NCBI GenBank assembly: GCA_900555835.1
Contig: USMK01000032.1
Span: 1-14,202 of the forward strand
DNA from: an uncultured Clostridium sp.
GTDB taxonomy: Bacteria; Bacillota; Clostridia; TANB77; CAG-508
Reading direction: 5' to 3'
Length of the DNA stretch: 14,202 bases
Positions 8,167 to 14,195 of this stretch are shown piece after piece. Each line of letters starts with the position of its first letter. Position 1 is the stretch's first letter. The position numbers and the translations under genes were made by a program. The notes under the pieces were generated by a model. That model saw only the letters and a list, made by a program, of their open reading frames with translations, was not told the origin of the DNA and searched no databases.

Positions 8167-8964
8167 CAGTTCGCCATCTTTGGCTTTCTTTACATATTTT
8201 TCAAATTGTTCACTCGACATACTATTCCAGTCTACTACCGGAGGCTCAGCCTCTTCCATAGCTCCTGGTGTTGTCGTATTATTTGCTACAATCTTTTTAG
8301 CTGTTTCAATAGATTTCTTTTCATATTTGCCTATAAGTTTTTTATAATCCTCATAGATATTAGCAAGTGGAAGTTTTCCTATTTTGCCATTTGCAAATAA
8401 ATTAAAATCTTCGTCTTTGCTAAGTTCTTGTAGCTCTTCAACAGAGTATTTATCCACAAAATCTTTGGTATCATCTTCATACCATCTATCTTGCTTAGAT
8501 TTTTCCTCTGCCTTTACTCTTTCCTCCGCTTCTTGCCTAGCTTTTTCTTTTTGTAGTTCTCGATAATCATTTACAGGGTCTTTTCCTTTACTATCAAGCT
8601 CATACATATCAAGGTATTCTTGTACGTCGTAATCATCTTCAATTCTTCTTCCTGTATAAGGATTTTCTTTTCCAATGTAACTACGTATTTTGCCTTGTGC
8701 TAGGCCTTGCTCATATGCTTCTTTTCTAACCTGTTCAATTTGCTTTTTAGCTTCTTCTTGGGCTTTTCTTCTTATTCCAGCATATTTAGCATTTTCTTCA
8801 TCGGATTGTTTTTCTGTCTTAGTTTCCTCTTGCTTATTTTCTTCCACATCCTCTACTTCCTCTTCTGACTCAGTAGGTTCTGTTTCAGGTACAGTATTTT
8901 CAACTGTTTCTTCTTGTTCAGCGACTTCAAGATTGTTTACGCTTTCGTTTACTTCTTCTTCCAT
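8161..8964 (-). CDS. Capsid scaffolding protein
   Basis: A 267-residue, highly charged protein placed between portal and major capsid, the usual scaffold position. Residues 1-58 are almost entirely acidic, with many Glu, Thr and Val. Residues about 60-95 and 135-160 are Lys/Glu/Ala/Gln-rich helices likely to form coiled coils. A conserved-looking 'NPYTGRRIEDDYDVQEYLDM' lies at 101-120, and a basic C-terminus ('FEKYVKKAKDGELK') could bind the inner face of the coat. Scaffolds of many phages share an acidic body with a short basic coat-binding tail. AAAGGA precedes the ATG. No protease motif is visible, so the scaffold is probably recycled or cut by something outside the window. The call rests on position and composition; sequence alone would be weak. 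Confidence 0.82.
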   Translation of the reverse strand: MEEEVNESVNNLEVAEQEETVENTVPETEPTESEEEVEDVEENKQEETKTEKQSDEENAKYAGIRRKAQEEAKKQIEQVRKEAYEQGLAQGKIRSYIGKENPYTGRRIEDDYDVQEYLDMYELDSKGKDPVNDYRELQKEKARQEAEERVKAEEKSKQDRWYEDDTKDFVDKYSVEELQELSKDEDFNLFANGKIGKLPLANIYEDYKKLIGKYEKKSIETAKKIVANNTTTPGAMEEAEPPVVDWNSMSSEQFEKYVKKAKDGELK

Positions 8965-9016
8965 AAGTATTCCTTTCTATTTTTAGATTTTTACGCTATT
9001 CAATGCGAATTTTTAT

Positions 9017-9054
9017 ATAAAAAAATAACCCTATTTGTTAAAAATAAAGTTATT
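9017..9054 (-). terminator. Intrinsic terminator between portal and scaffold
   Basis: On the minus strand AATAACTTTATTT pairs with AAATAGGGTTATT over 13 bp, including two G-U pairs, around a 5-base TTAAC loop (9024-9054). A run of seven T follows immediately. It begins three bases after the portal stop. The stem is AT-rich, so termination may be partial, which would let scaffold and capsid be read at a set ratio. No good promoter was found in the remaining 50 bases before the scaffold gene, so read-through is expected. Confidence 0.7.
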
Positions 9055-9056
9055 AC

Positions 9057-10817
9057 TTATATCGTATTATTAACTTGTCCATTAGTTCCTGGTGCAGGTG
9101 TTTCAGCTTGTTGTATAATCTGCATTACATATTGCAAAATTTGTGGATTTGCCATTATTTTCTGGCTTATCTCAGGTGGTAATAATCTTTGCTTCCTAAT
9201 TTCTCTAAGTTTAGCCTTAAATGGCATTGCAGTTTCAGGGTATAACTCAATATAGTCATCAAAAGTAATGTCTCCCCTTTGTAATGCACTTTCTAATAAG
9301 TTAATACTCAAACTTTCAGAATATGCACTTCCTGCTCCTACATCAACAGTTGTTTCAAAATCTATTTGTTGATACTGTGTTCCATTAAATGTATTAAGTT
9401 GTTGCCCGTTGCTGTTTTCTACTGTATATTGTGTATCAAATGTGTAATAGGCTTTGAAAAACTGCTCCCATATCTTTGCAATTTTTTCATGCACTCTCCA
9501 AAATCTTTTTTGTATATCCTCTATTGGTACTTTTGCCTGTGTTTGTAATGCTACAATAGCACTACCACTCATATTCTTGCCTAATACTTCTCCGTTTGCT
9601 ACCTCAGTTGCCCCTGTTACAGTTCTTGTAACTTCTAATAACTTATCAGCCATCGTCAATGGAGTTGTACTAAAAGCAGGTGGATTCATATATCTTATTC
9701 CATCAAAATTAGGACTATAATCTGTTATAATCTCTCCTGGGGTATTAGTTATTACTTTTCCTTGTAATGCCCTTGGCCTCATTAGTACCTTAGGAAATCC
9801 CATGTTTTGACTAGCCATTTGCATCATAGCATAATCAAAGTTAATAGCCTTTTGTGTTGGAATTAGCTGTTCCACTTCTCCAATACCAAAGATGCTTTTT
9901 TCTCTTTCCTCGTGAGCTCCCACAACAATTGGATATAAACTAATTTTGAAGTCAGTTTGTTCTGGCTTATCAATATCAACCGCTTCTGTATCCTCATTAG
10001 TCTTCCCTTGTTCGTCCATATTCAATAAAATATCACTTGCATTAGGTGTAAGAGGTGTTTCAGGTTGTACTATCATATTTTTTGTCGTTTTTAAGTAATA
10101 TACCTCTCCATTCTTTCTAAAATATTTAGTAAGAACTGTTGCATATTCTTCTCCATCTTGTTCTTCGTAATCATAATTTTTCTGCGAATCTTCGTCAGCC
10201 TCTATAAGCTCTATTTCCTGTGCAGTAATATCATTACTTTCTGCTATCTTTTTCAAAGTTTGTACATTTTCTCTGCTCTGAATAATAATCCATTTTTGTT
10301 TCTGTTCATCTTTTTGTTTTGGATTAGCAAATACAATATTCAAAGGATCTATTATTTGACCATTTAATCCACCGTCAAACTTAGCTAATCCACTTTTGCT
10401 TTCTCTATCCCAAAAGTAATGAAAGATATATGTTCCTTTCTTTAATCCATCTAAAATTGCCTTGTCGTCTAAATCTTCTTGCTTTATTTCTTTTCGGATA
10501 TGTGTTGCAAAATTAGTAAAAGCCGTTGCTCCTTCTGTTGCAACTTGGCTCATTTCTTGGCTATAAATTAAAGGTTTATACACAGCAGATATCTTACTTG
10601 ATAATATATTCGCTTTTTTTCCATTTACAATAAACTTGATTATATTTATTACTGGTCTAGGCATGTTCTTTGTTCTTTCAGTTACTGCGGGCCATTGTCT
10701 GCCTTCAAAGAAATCAACACATTGCTCACAAGTTTCTTTCATTCTGAGTTTTCTTTGATATTCTAACCCTATTTCCCAGTCTTTCCAAATCGCTTTTGCT
10801 AAATCTTCTCTTGTCAT
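9057..10817 (-). CDS. Portal protein, P22-like
   Basis: A 586-residue portal, the dodecameric ring through which DNA enters and leaves the head. The N-terminus ('AIWKDWEIGLEYQRKLRMKE', then 'CVDFFEGRQWPAV') and the central block ('FGIGEVEQLIPTQKAINFDY' to 'MASQNMGFPKVLM', about residues 310-345) are typical of the P22-type portal family of short-tailed phages. The 'VTGATEVANGEVLGKNMSGSAI' region (written here as 'VTGATEVANG' then 'MSGSAI') and the long helix beginning 'FWRVHEKIAKIWEQF' correspond to stem and crown parts. Asp- and Glu-rich inserts occur near residues 200-280. The start is adjacent to the TAG of the membrane protein gene and has AAGGGGTG upstream. An intrinsic terminator follows within a few bases of the stop. 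The length is within the family range. Confidence 0.9.
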   Translation of the reverse strand: MTREDLAKAIWKDWEIGLEYQRKLRMKETCEQCVDFFEGRQWPAVTERTKNMPRPVINIIKFIVNGKKANILSSKISAVYKPLIYSQEMSQVATEGATAFTNFATHIRKEIKQEDLDDKAILDGLKKGTYIFHYFWDRESKSGLAKFDGGLNGQIIDPLNIVFANPKQKDEQKQKWIIIQSRENVQTLKKIAESNDITAQEIELIEADEDSQKNYDYEEQDGEEYATVLTKYFRKNGEVYYLKTTKNMIVQPETPLTPNASDILLNMDEQGKTNEDTEAVDIDKPEQTDFKISLYPIVVGAHEEREKSIFGIGEVEQLIPTQKAINFDYAMMQMASQNMGFPKVLMRPRALQGKVITNTPGEIITDYSPNFDGIRYMNPPAFSTTPLTMADKLLEVTRTVTGATEVANGEVLGKNMSGSAIVALQTQAKVPIEDIQKRFWRVHEKIAKIWEQFFKAYYTFDTQYTVENSNGQQLNTFNGTQYQQIDFETTVDVGAGSAYSESLSINLLESALQRGDITFDDYIELYPETAMPFKAKLREIRKQRLLPPEISQKIMANPQILQYVMQIIQQAETPAPGTNGQVNNTI

Positions 10818-11051
10818 CTATTGCACCCCTTTCGTTACTTCGCCTGTTGTATATTCTTTGAACAAATCCTCTTGATTTACGTTTTTTTCATTTGCTCCAT
10901 TTAACCATTCATTAAAAATCTCCTCTGCGGTATTCTTCTCTTCTTCTTTGTTCTTTTCTTCATTTCTGTTTGTTAATATTTCTTTAACTTCTTTGTATAT
11001 ATAAGGTGCAATTCCTAATAAATAACCTACAATTACAGCAATCAAAATCAT
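10818..11051 (-). CDS. Small membrane-anchored protein between terL and portal
   Basis: A 77-residue protein with one N-terminal hydrophobic helix (about residues 2-18, 'ILIAVIVGYLLGIAPYI'), followed by a highly charged stretch rich in Glu, Lys and Asn (about 22-77) that should be helical and cytoplasmic. A strong TAGGAGG precedes the ATG by seven bases. It starts 11 bases after terL ends, and its TAG stop directly abuts the portal ATG, so it belongs to the packaging operon. The short hydrophobic N-terminus lacks a clear signal cleavage site. The function is unknown. It could be a membrane anchor for early assembly or simply an accessory; I do not recognise a family. Confidence 0.8.
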   Translation of the reverse strand: MILIAVIVGYLLGIAPYIYKEVKEILTNRNEEKNKEEEKNTAEEIFNEWLNGANEKNVNQEDLFKEYTTGEVTKGVQ

Positions 11052-11062
11052 TATTTTTCCTC

Positions 11063-12412
11063 CTAACCCCAGATATTCTCTTCTATTTCTTCTGTTTGTA
11101 ATTCATATGGCAATTTCTTTTCTTCGGGTACGAAAATAGGCTCTTGTGTCCAATATACACAAAAGCCTCTAATCGCATCTACTGAATGTGTTAATTCGTG
11201 TGGTTCATTTGCTACATCTCCAATTTTCTTTTCGTCGTGTTGAATTTGTGGTAAGCATCTTATTAGATTTTTACAAGTATTAAATATCTTTAACTTAGCA
11301 GTATCAAAACCTTGTTCGTCTTTATATACCTTTAACCACTCTTTCATTTGTAGCCAACCTTGTATTCTATCATTATTTGTTTTATATAAATCAATTCCAC
11401 CCTCTGCAAATATATCAGCTGTACTCTTTCCTGTTTCTTTATGTCTGTTCCATAAATCTGGTGGTGCTAAATAAATATAAACACTTTCGTTTGTCATTTC
11501 TTTTATTTTATCTCTTGCTTGTGATACTAATAAATTGCTTTGATAAACCTCTCTAAATACATAAGCATTACTATTGTAATCAACAGCTATCCAATATCCA
11601 GCTAACATATCTAATCCATAATCCATAACGAAATATATATACCAATCTTTTGGAATTTCAAAAGGTTCTATAACATGCACATCTCGTTTAAATTCAGTAA
11701 AGAATTGTCCTTCAAATACATCCCAATTTCCATATAACATTGCTTTCTTTCTATCTTCTGGTAAACTCTCTAATGCCTTAACGTAATCAGGGTCATTCTT
11801 CATAATATATTCATTCTCATACACTAATGCTGGAATAAATGCATATTCTTCTGGGATTTCCCCTTCAAGATATTCTCTATCAATAAATAATCTCTTAACC
11901 CAAGCGTGTCCTACTCCTCCTGGGTTACAGGTTAGATATATTCTAGGTTTTATCTGCTTTTTACATTGTCCAGATAACCTGTTACTTTCTTTTAGACAGT
12001 TAAATTGAAATTCTGTAAAATGTGTTGCCTCTTCTATAAAAATAGCTTCATATGCTTGTCCTTGATATTGTAAAACGTCTGTTTCATTATCACAATATCC
12101 TAAAACAATTCTGCTACCATTCGGAAATTCAAATACCTTCTCTTGTGTTTTATATGTGGCTATCTTATCTTGTTGTTTGCATTTTAATTCTTTCTGTAAT
12201 TGTACAACGTGATTCTCTCTTAGTTCATTTAAAGTTCTTCTTAATAGCAGTATTTGTATTCCTGGATAATACAAAGCTAACAATATTGCCTTCACTCTCG
12301 CTACAAATGATTTTCCTCCACCTCTTGCTCCGCCATAGCAAGTATATTTCACTCTACTTTTACAAAATTCTTCTTGTTTTGGATATAACTCGGGAACTCT
12401 ATATTCAATCAC
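11063..12412 (-). CDS. terL: Terminase large subunit (ATPase-nuclease)
   Basis: A 449-residue packaging motor with both domains intact. ATPase domain: Walker A 'GGARGGGKS' at 27-35, Walker B 'AIFIEEA' at 123-129 with the catalytic Glu pair, and a coupling motif 'TCNPGG' at 161-166. Nuclease domain (RNase H fold): first acidic residue in 'VMDYG' (Asp264), a second in 'APPDLW' (Asp319), and a third in 'HELTHSVDAIRGF' (Asp412). These fit the Terminase_3/Terminase_6C type. It uses a GTG start inside the terS stop (GTGA), with GAGGAA upstream. The protein translocates DNA into the prohead through the portal and cuts the concatemer. Length is normal, and I see no frameshift or missing motif. Confidence 0.97.
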   Translation of the reverse strand: MIEYRVPELYPKQEEFCKSRVKYTCYGGARGGGKSFVARVKAILLALYYPGIQILLLRRTLNELRENHVVQLQKELKCKQQDKIATYKTQEKVFEFPNGSRIVLGYCDNETDVLQYQGQAYEAIFIEEATHFTEFQFNCLKESNRLSGQCKKQIKPRIYLTCNPGGVGHAWVKRLFIDREYLEGEIPEEYAFIPALVYENEYIMKNDPDYVKALESLPEDRKKAMLYGNWDVFEGQFFTEFKRDVHVIEPFEIPKDWYIYFVMDYGLDMLAGYWIAVDYNSNAYVFREVYQSNLLVSQARDKIKEMTNESVYIYLAPPDLWNRHKETGKSTADIFAEGGIDLYKTNNDRIQGWLQMKEWLKVYKDEQGFDTAKLKIFNTCKNLIRCLPQIQHDEKKIGDVANEPHELTHSVDAIRGFCVYWTQEPIFVPEEKKLPYELQTEEIEENIWG

Positions 12413-12912
12413 TTTGATAATTCCTCAACTTTCTTATCCATTCTTATATTTATATCAGTATTTACAGTTGATTTGCCCTCTGCTAGATTTCTTTTATCAT
12501 ACAATGTGCCTAATGCTGTTGTTATTTCTGATAAACTATTTAATTGCATCTTAGCTATTTTATTTACAATAGTTTTCTTTTTTGTCTCATTCATTTCCGA
12601 TTTATCAATTGCCCATATTTCTTCTATAATAGAGTCTAATTCGTCTTGGTTTTCTAGTGCCATATCTAATCTTCTTTCTAAAAGCTTAGTGGATTTGTTT
12701 ATTATTCTAGTTGCATTCTCAACAAATTCGTCCTTTTTTTCTTCGCACAGTTTAGCAAATTCTGGCTTATCTTTATTCTGCTTATATATTTTTTCAACTG
12801 TTCTCGCTGGAATGTCTAATTGTCTTCCAGTCTCACAAAAATTCCCTGTGCTAAAAACAGAAATCATTATTTTATATATTGTTTCATTGTCGGTTTTCTT
12901 TCCTCTTGGCAC
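12409..12912 (-). CDS. terS: Terminase small subunit
   Basis: A 167-residue protein that should recognise the phage DNA packaging site and load the large subunit. Residues about 10-45 form a helix-turn-helix: 'IYKIMISVFSTGNFCETGRQ' leads into 'LDIPARTVEKIYKQN'. The rest is helical and charged, as in oligomerising TerS cores, with a Lys-rich tail ending 'DKKVEELSK'. Translation starts at a GTG (12912), supported by GAAGGTGG about six bases upstream; the next in-frame ATG would remove the helix-turn-helix. The stop overlaps the large terminase start as GTGA, the usual terS-terL coupling. Identification rests on the N-terminal motif plus position; sequence conservation in this family is low. Confidence 0.85.
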   Translation of the reverse strand: MPRGKKTDNETIYKIMISVFSTGNFCETGRQLDIPARTVEKIYKQNKDKPEFAKLCEEKKDEFVENATRIINKSTKLLERRLDMALENQDELDSIIEEIWAIDKSEMNETKKKTIVNKIAKMQLNSLSEITTALGTLYDKRNLAEGKSTVNTDINIRMDKKVEELSK

Positions 12913-13010
12913 TTTGTTCCACCTTCTTTCTCCTTAAAACACTCATTATACCTCTTGCATTGCTCGCACTTACGTTTCATGCACTCAATCCAATTAACTT
13001 TCTCTTTCAT
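12867..13010 (-). CDS. Hidden 47-residue Cys-rich hypothetical protein
   Basis: A 47-codon frame read from the ATG at 13010 to a TAA at 12867. It begins 'MKEKVNWIECMKRKCEQCKR' and has five cysteines at 10, 15, 18, 24 and 34. AAGGTG sits eight bases upstream of the ATG. It overlaps the previous Cys-rich gene by 17 bases and the small terminase gene by 46 bases in a different frame. Evidence that it is real: a proper ribosome site, Cys spacing like its neighbour (CxxC followed by two more Cys), and no other gene over its first 80 bases. A short zinc-binding protein is the simplest reading; the role is unknown. It could instead be a chance frame in a compact junction. Confidence 0.55.
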   Translation of the reverse strand: MKEKVNWIECMKRKCEQCKRYNECFKEKEGGTKCQEERKPTMKQYIK

Positions 13011-13140
13011 AATAAATGCACCTTGTTGTTATGACGTTATCAGCATTAAATACTCTTATCTCGCATAAATTTGTATCTTTGTTCTTACAGTTTTTGCACT
13101 GTACTTTTATATATTTTTGTATTCTTTCTTGATTAGTCAT
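12994..13140 (-). CDS. 48-residue Cys-rich hypothetical protein
   Basis: A 48-residue basic protein, 'MTNQERIQKYIKVQCKNCKN...', with four cysteines at 15, 18, 26 and 41 (CxxC-x7-C-x14-C). This spacing could bind one zinc ion. I chose the ATG at 13140 because AAGAAGGTG lies just upstream with good spacing. The same frame is open further up to a TTG at 13197, but that start would overlap the tad2-like gene and has no convincing ribosome site. The gene lies 38 bases after tad2-like, and its last 17 bases overlap the start of the next Cys-rich gene, suggesting coupled translation. Small proteins of this kind are common beside small terminase genes in clostridial phages, but I know of no proven function. 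Confidence 0.75.
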   Translation of the reverse strand: MTNQERIQKYIKVQCKNCKNKDTNLCEIRVFNADNVITTRCIYYERES

Positions 13141-13178
13141 ATGTACACCTTCTTCTTTTTTATCTAGACTGGTAATAA

Positions 13179-13664
13179 CTAATCTACTAATTTCCAATCC
13201 TCAGCTAACATATCAGCTTGACTTGCTAACCAACCTAATTGAACTCCTGATGTTCCTACAAATGCTATTGCTTTATTCCCTATTGCATCATGTTCAGCAT
13301 TTATTATTTCATTGTTAGTATTTTTATAGCTTATACAAGTTGCAAGTTCTATATATTGATTTTTTCCATTCCAGCCTTGTCTTTGTACTCTTTTTCCTCT
13401 TTTTAAATTAGATATTGCTTCTCCAAAAGTAAATGTTTGTATATTTAATTTAGATTCATCTATGTCATCACATATAATCCAGTTATCAGCTACTATATTA
13501 TCTAAATCTACAAATATATCTTCTGTTTCTAAAAAAGGGATTACGCTTCCATCTTTACAATGCATTGTTATTGTTCCATTTTCTTTTACCCAATAACCTC
13601 TCCAATGTTCTCTTTTTATTTTATGACCTTGTTTTAATGCTTCATATGCCTTTTTAAATTCCAT
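13179..13664 (-). CDS. tad2-like: Tandem two-domain Tad2-like (DUF2829) anti-Thoeris protein
   Basis: A 161-residue protein containing two DUF2829 units. Domain 1 (about 1-67) starts 'MEFKKAYEALKQGHKIKREH', has the aromatic 'WRGYW' segment and ends 'ADNWII'. Domain 2 (about 77-161) starts 'FTFGEAISNLKRGKRVQRQG', has 'GWNGKNQYIELA' and ends 'GWLASQADMLAEDWKLV', the most typical closing motif of the family. DUF2829 includes Tad2, which blocks Thoeris immunity by binding and sequestering the cyclic ADP-ribose isomer (gcADPR) made by ThsB; some members also bind cyclic nucleotides of CBASS. Most members I know of have a single domain that oligomerises, so a fusion of one short and one long variant is unusual. 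The start is supported by AGGAAG eight bases upstream of the ATG. It is the first gene after the late promoter. The family call is firm; activity against a given signal is inferred. Confidence 0.85.
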   Translation of the reverse strand: MEFKKAYEALKQGHKIKREHWRGYWVKENGTITMHCKDGSVIPFLETEDIFVDLDNIVADNWIICDDIDESKLNIQTFTFGEAISNLKRGKRVQRQGWNGKNQYIELATCISYKNTNNEIINAEHDAIGNKAIAFVGTSGVQLGWLASQADMLAEDWKLVD

Positions 13665-13690
13665 TTTCTATCTTCCTTTCATAACATAAT

Positions 13691-13719
13691 AAAAAGAGCC
13701 TATTTCTAAGCTCTTTTTT
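13691..13719 (-). terminator. Intrinsic terminator in the late leader (possible attenuator)
   Basis: AAAAAGAGC (13691-13699) and GCTCTTTTT (13710-13718) form a perfect 9-bp stem with a 10-base loop. On the minus strand the stem ends in a run of five T then ATTAT; on the plus strand it ends in six T, so it may work both ways. It lies downstream of the predicted late promoter and upstream of the tad2-like gene. Late transcripts must therefore pass it after only about 20-45 bases. It may end the regulator transcript, attenuate the late transcript, or both. Confidence 0.7.
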
Positions 13720-13743
13720 ATATCTCCTTTTATACACAATACA

Positions 13744-13772
13744 ATTATAACACAGATTTTTGCTAAAAAACT
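13744..13772 (-). promoter_or_regulatory. Late operon promoter, extended -10 type
   Basis: On the minus strand a perfect TATAAT (13749-13744) is preceded by TGT, giving the extended -10 form TGnTATAAT. The hexamer 17 bases upstream is AGTTTT (13772-13767), a poor -35, as expected of a promoter that needs an activator. The TTGGCA repeats start immediately upstream. The transcription start would be near 13737, in the 126-base gap between the regulator and the tad2-like gene. No other candidate of comparable quality was seen upstream of the late genes. Confidence 0.6.
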
Positions 13773-13799
13773 GCCAAAATTATGCCAAAATTATGCCAA
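13772..13799 (-). promoter_or_regulatory. Three TTGGCA direct repeats, probable activator operator
   Basis: On the minus strand TTGGCA occurs three times, at 13799-13794, 13788-13783 and 13777-13772, separated by two identical TAATT spacers. The period is exactly 11 bases, about one helical turn, so all copies face the same side of the DNA. Relative to the predicted start site (about 13737) they cover roughly -35 to -63, a usual place for an activator. The first copy also encodes the last two residues (Leu-Ala) of the upstream regulator. The repeat structure is seen directly; binding by that regulator is inferred. Confidence 0.6.
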
Positions 13800-14195
13800 T
13801 TTTTTTAATTCCTTGTTTACTTGCATTATTAACTCAGTTTTTTTTCTAAAATATGTTCTTTCTGACATTCCATTATTTATTAATTGCCATTTGCTCTGAC
13901 TTTGTATATATGTACTTTCAAATATTGCTCGACAATCTTCATCAACCAATTGTAATGCTAATTGTACTGCTTTTAACTCCTTAGATGCTCTTTTCAATTC
14001 TTCATTTGTTTGTAATTGTATTACACTATTTACAACCATATCAGATGTATTATACTTTGCTTTTGGCATTCCATCTAAATTTTGACCACTTATACTCATT
14101 ATATTTTCTCTAACGTCCATTATTTTTATGCAATTATAATTATATCGTTTTAAACATCCCACAGCTTTGTTATATTCTTCTTTTGGTATTCTCAT
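13791..14195 (-). CDS. ArpU/RinA-like late transcription regulator
   Basis: A 134-residue, Lys-rich soluble protein. Its C-terminal third (about residues 88-134) reads like a sigma-70 region-4/ArpU helix-turn-helix: a 'CRAIFESTYI' helix, then 'SKWQLINNGMSERTYFRKK', which fits a turn plus recognition helix. Length and position (last gene before the packaging operon, same strand) match the ArpU/RinA/Rorf175 group of Gram-positive phage late activators. Members of that group bind DNA just upstream of the packaging genes and switch on packaging, morphogenesis and lysis transcription. Three TTGGCA repeats begin in its last two sense codons, and a promoter follows directly, which suggests it acts on its own 3' flank. 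Only 7 bases precede the ATG in the window. They are GG-rich and consistent with a Shine-Dalgarno site, but an upstream start outside the window cannot be excluded because the frame is still open. The family assignment comes from motif and context; the exact subfamily is uncertain. Confidence 0.72.
   Translation of the reverse strand: MRIPKEEYNKAVGCLKRYNYNCIKIMDVRENIMSISGQNLDGMPKAKYNTSDMVVNSVIQLQTNEELKRASKELKAVQLALQLVDEDCRAIFESTYIQSQSKWQLINNGMSERTYFRKKTELIMQVNKELKKLA

Noticed and set aside
8965..9010. Possible promoter before the scaffold gene (TTGAAT with a weak AT-rich -10)
   Set aside because: No acceptable -10 at 16-18 bases spacing; the only candidate would fall on the scaffold ribosome site. 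Read-through from upstream is simpler.
8384..9255. Plus-strand open frames opposite scaffold and portal end
   Set aside because: Ser/Cys/Phe-rich shadows of Glu-rich coding sequence; they lack ribosome sites, and one runs across the terminator at 9024-9054.
12473..12937. Plus-strand open frame of 154 codons opposite the small terminase gene
   Set aside because: It is a hydrophobic Ser/Leu/Phe-rich shadow of a Lys/Glu-rich gene, with no ribosome site and no family resemblance. All well-supported genes are on the other strand.
12994..13197. Longer 67-residue version of the first Cys-rich protein starting at a TTG
   Set aside because: The extra 19 residues overlap the tad2-like gene and lack a good ribosome site, whereas the ATG at 13140 has AAGAAGGTG at proper spacing.
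13765..13799. TTGGCA at 13772-13777 read as a -35 box for the TATAAT at 13744-13749
   Set aside because: The spacing would be 22 bases, too long for a normal sigma-70-type promoter. The hexamer fits better as one of three operator repeats.
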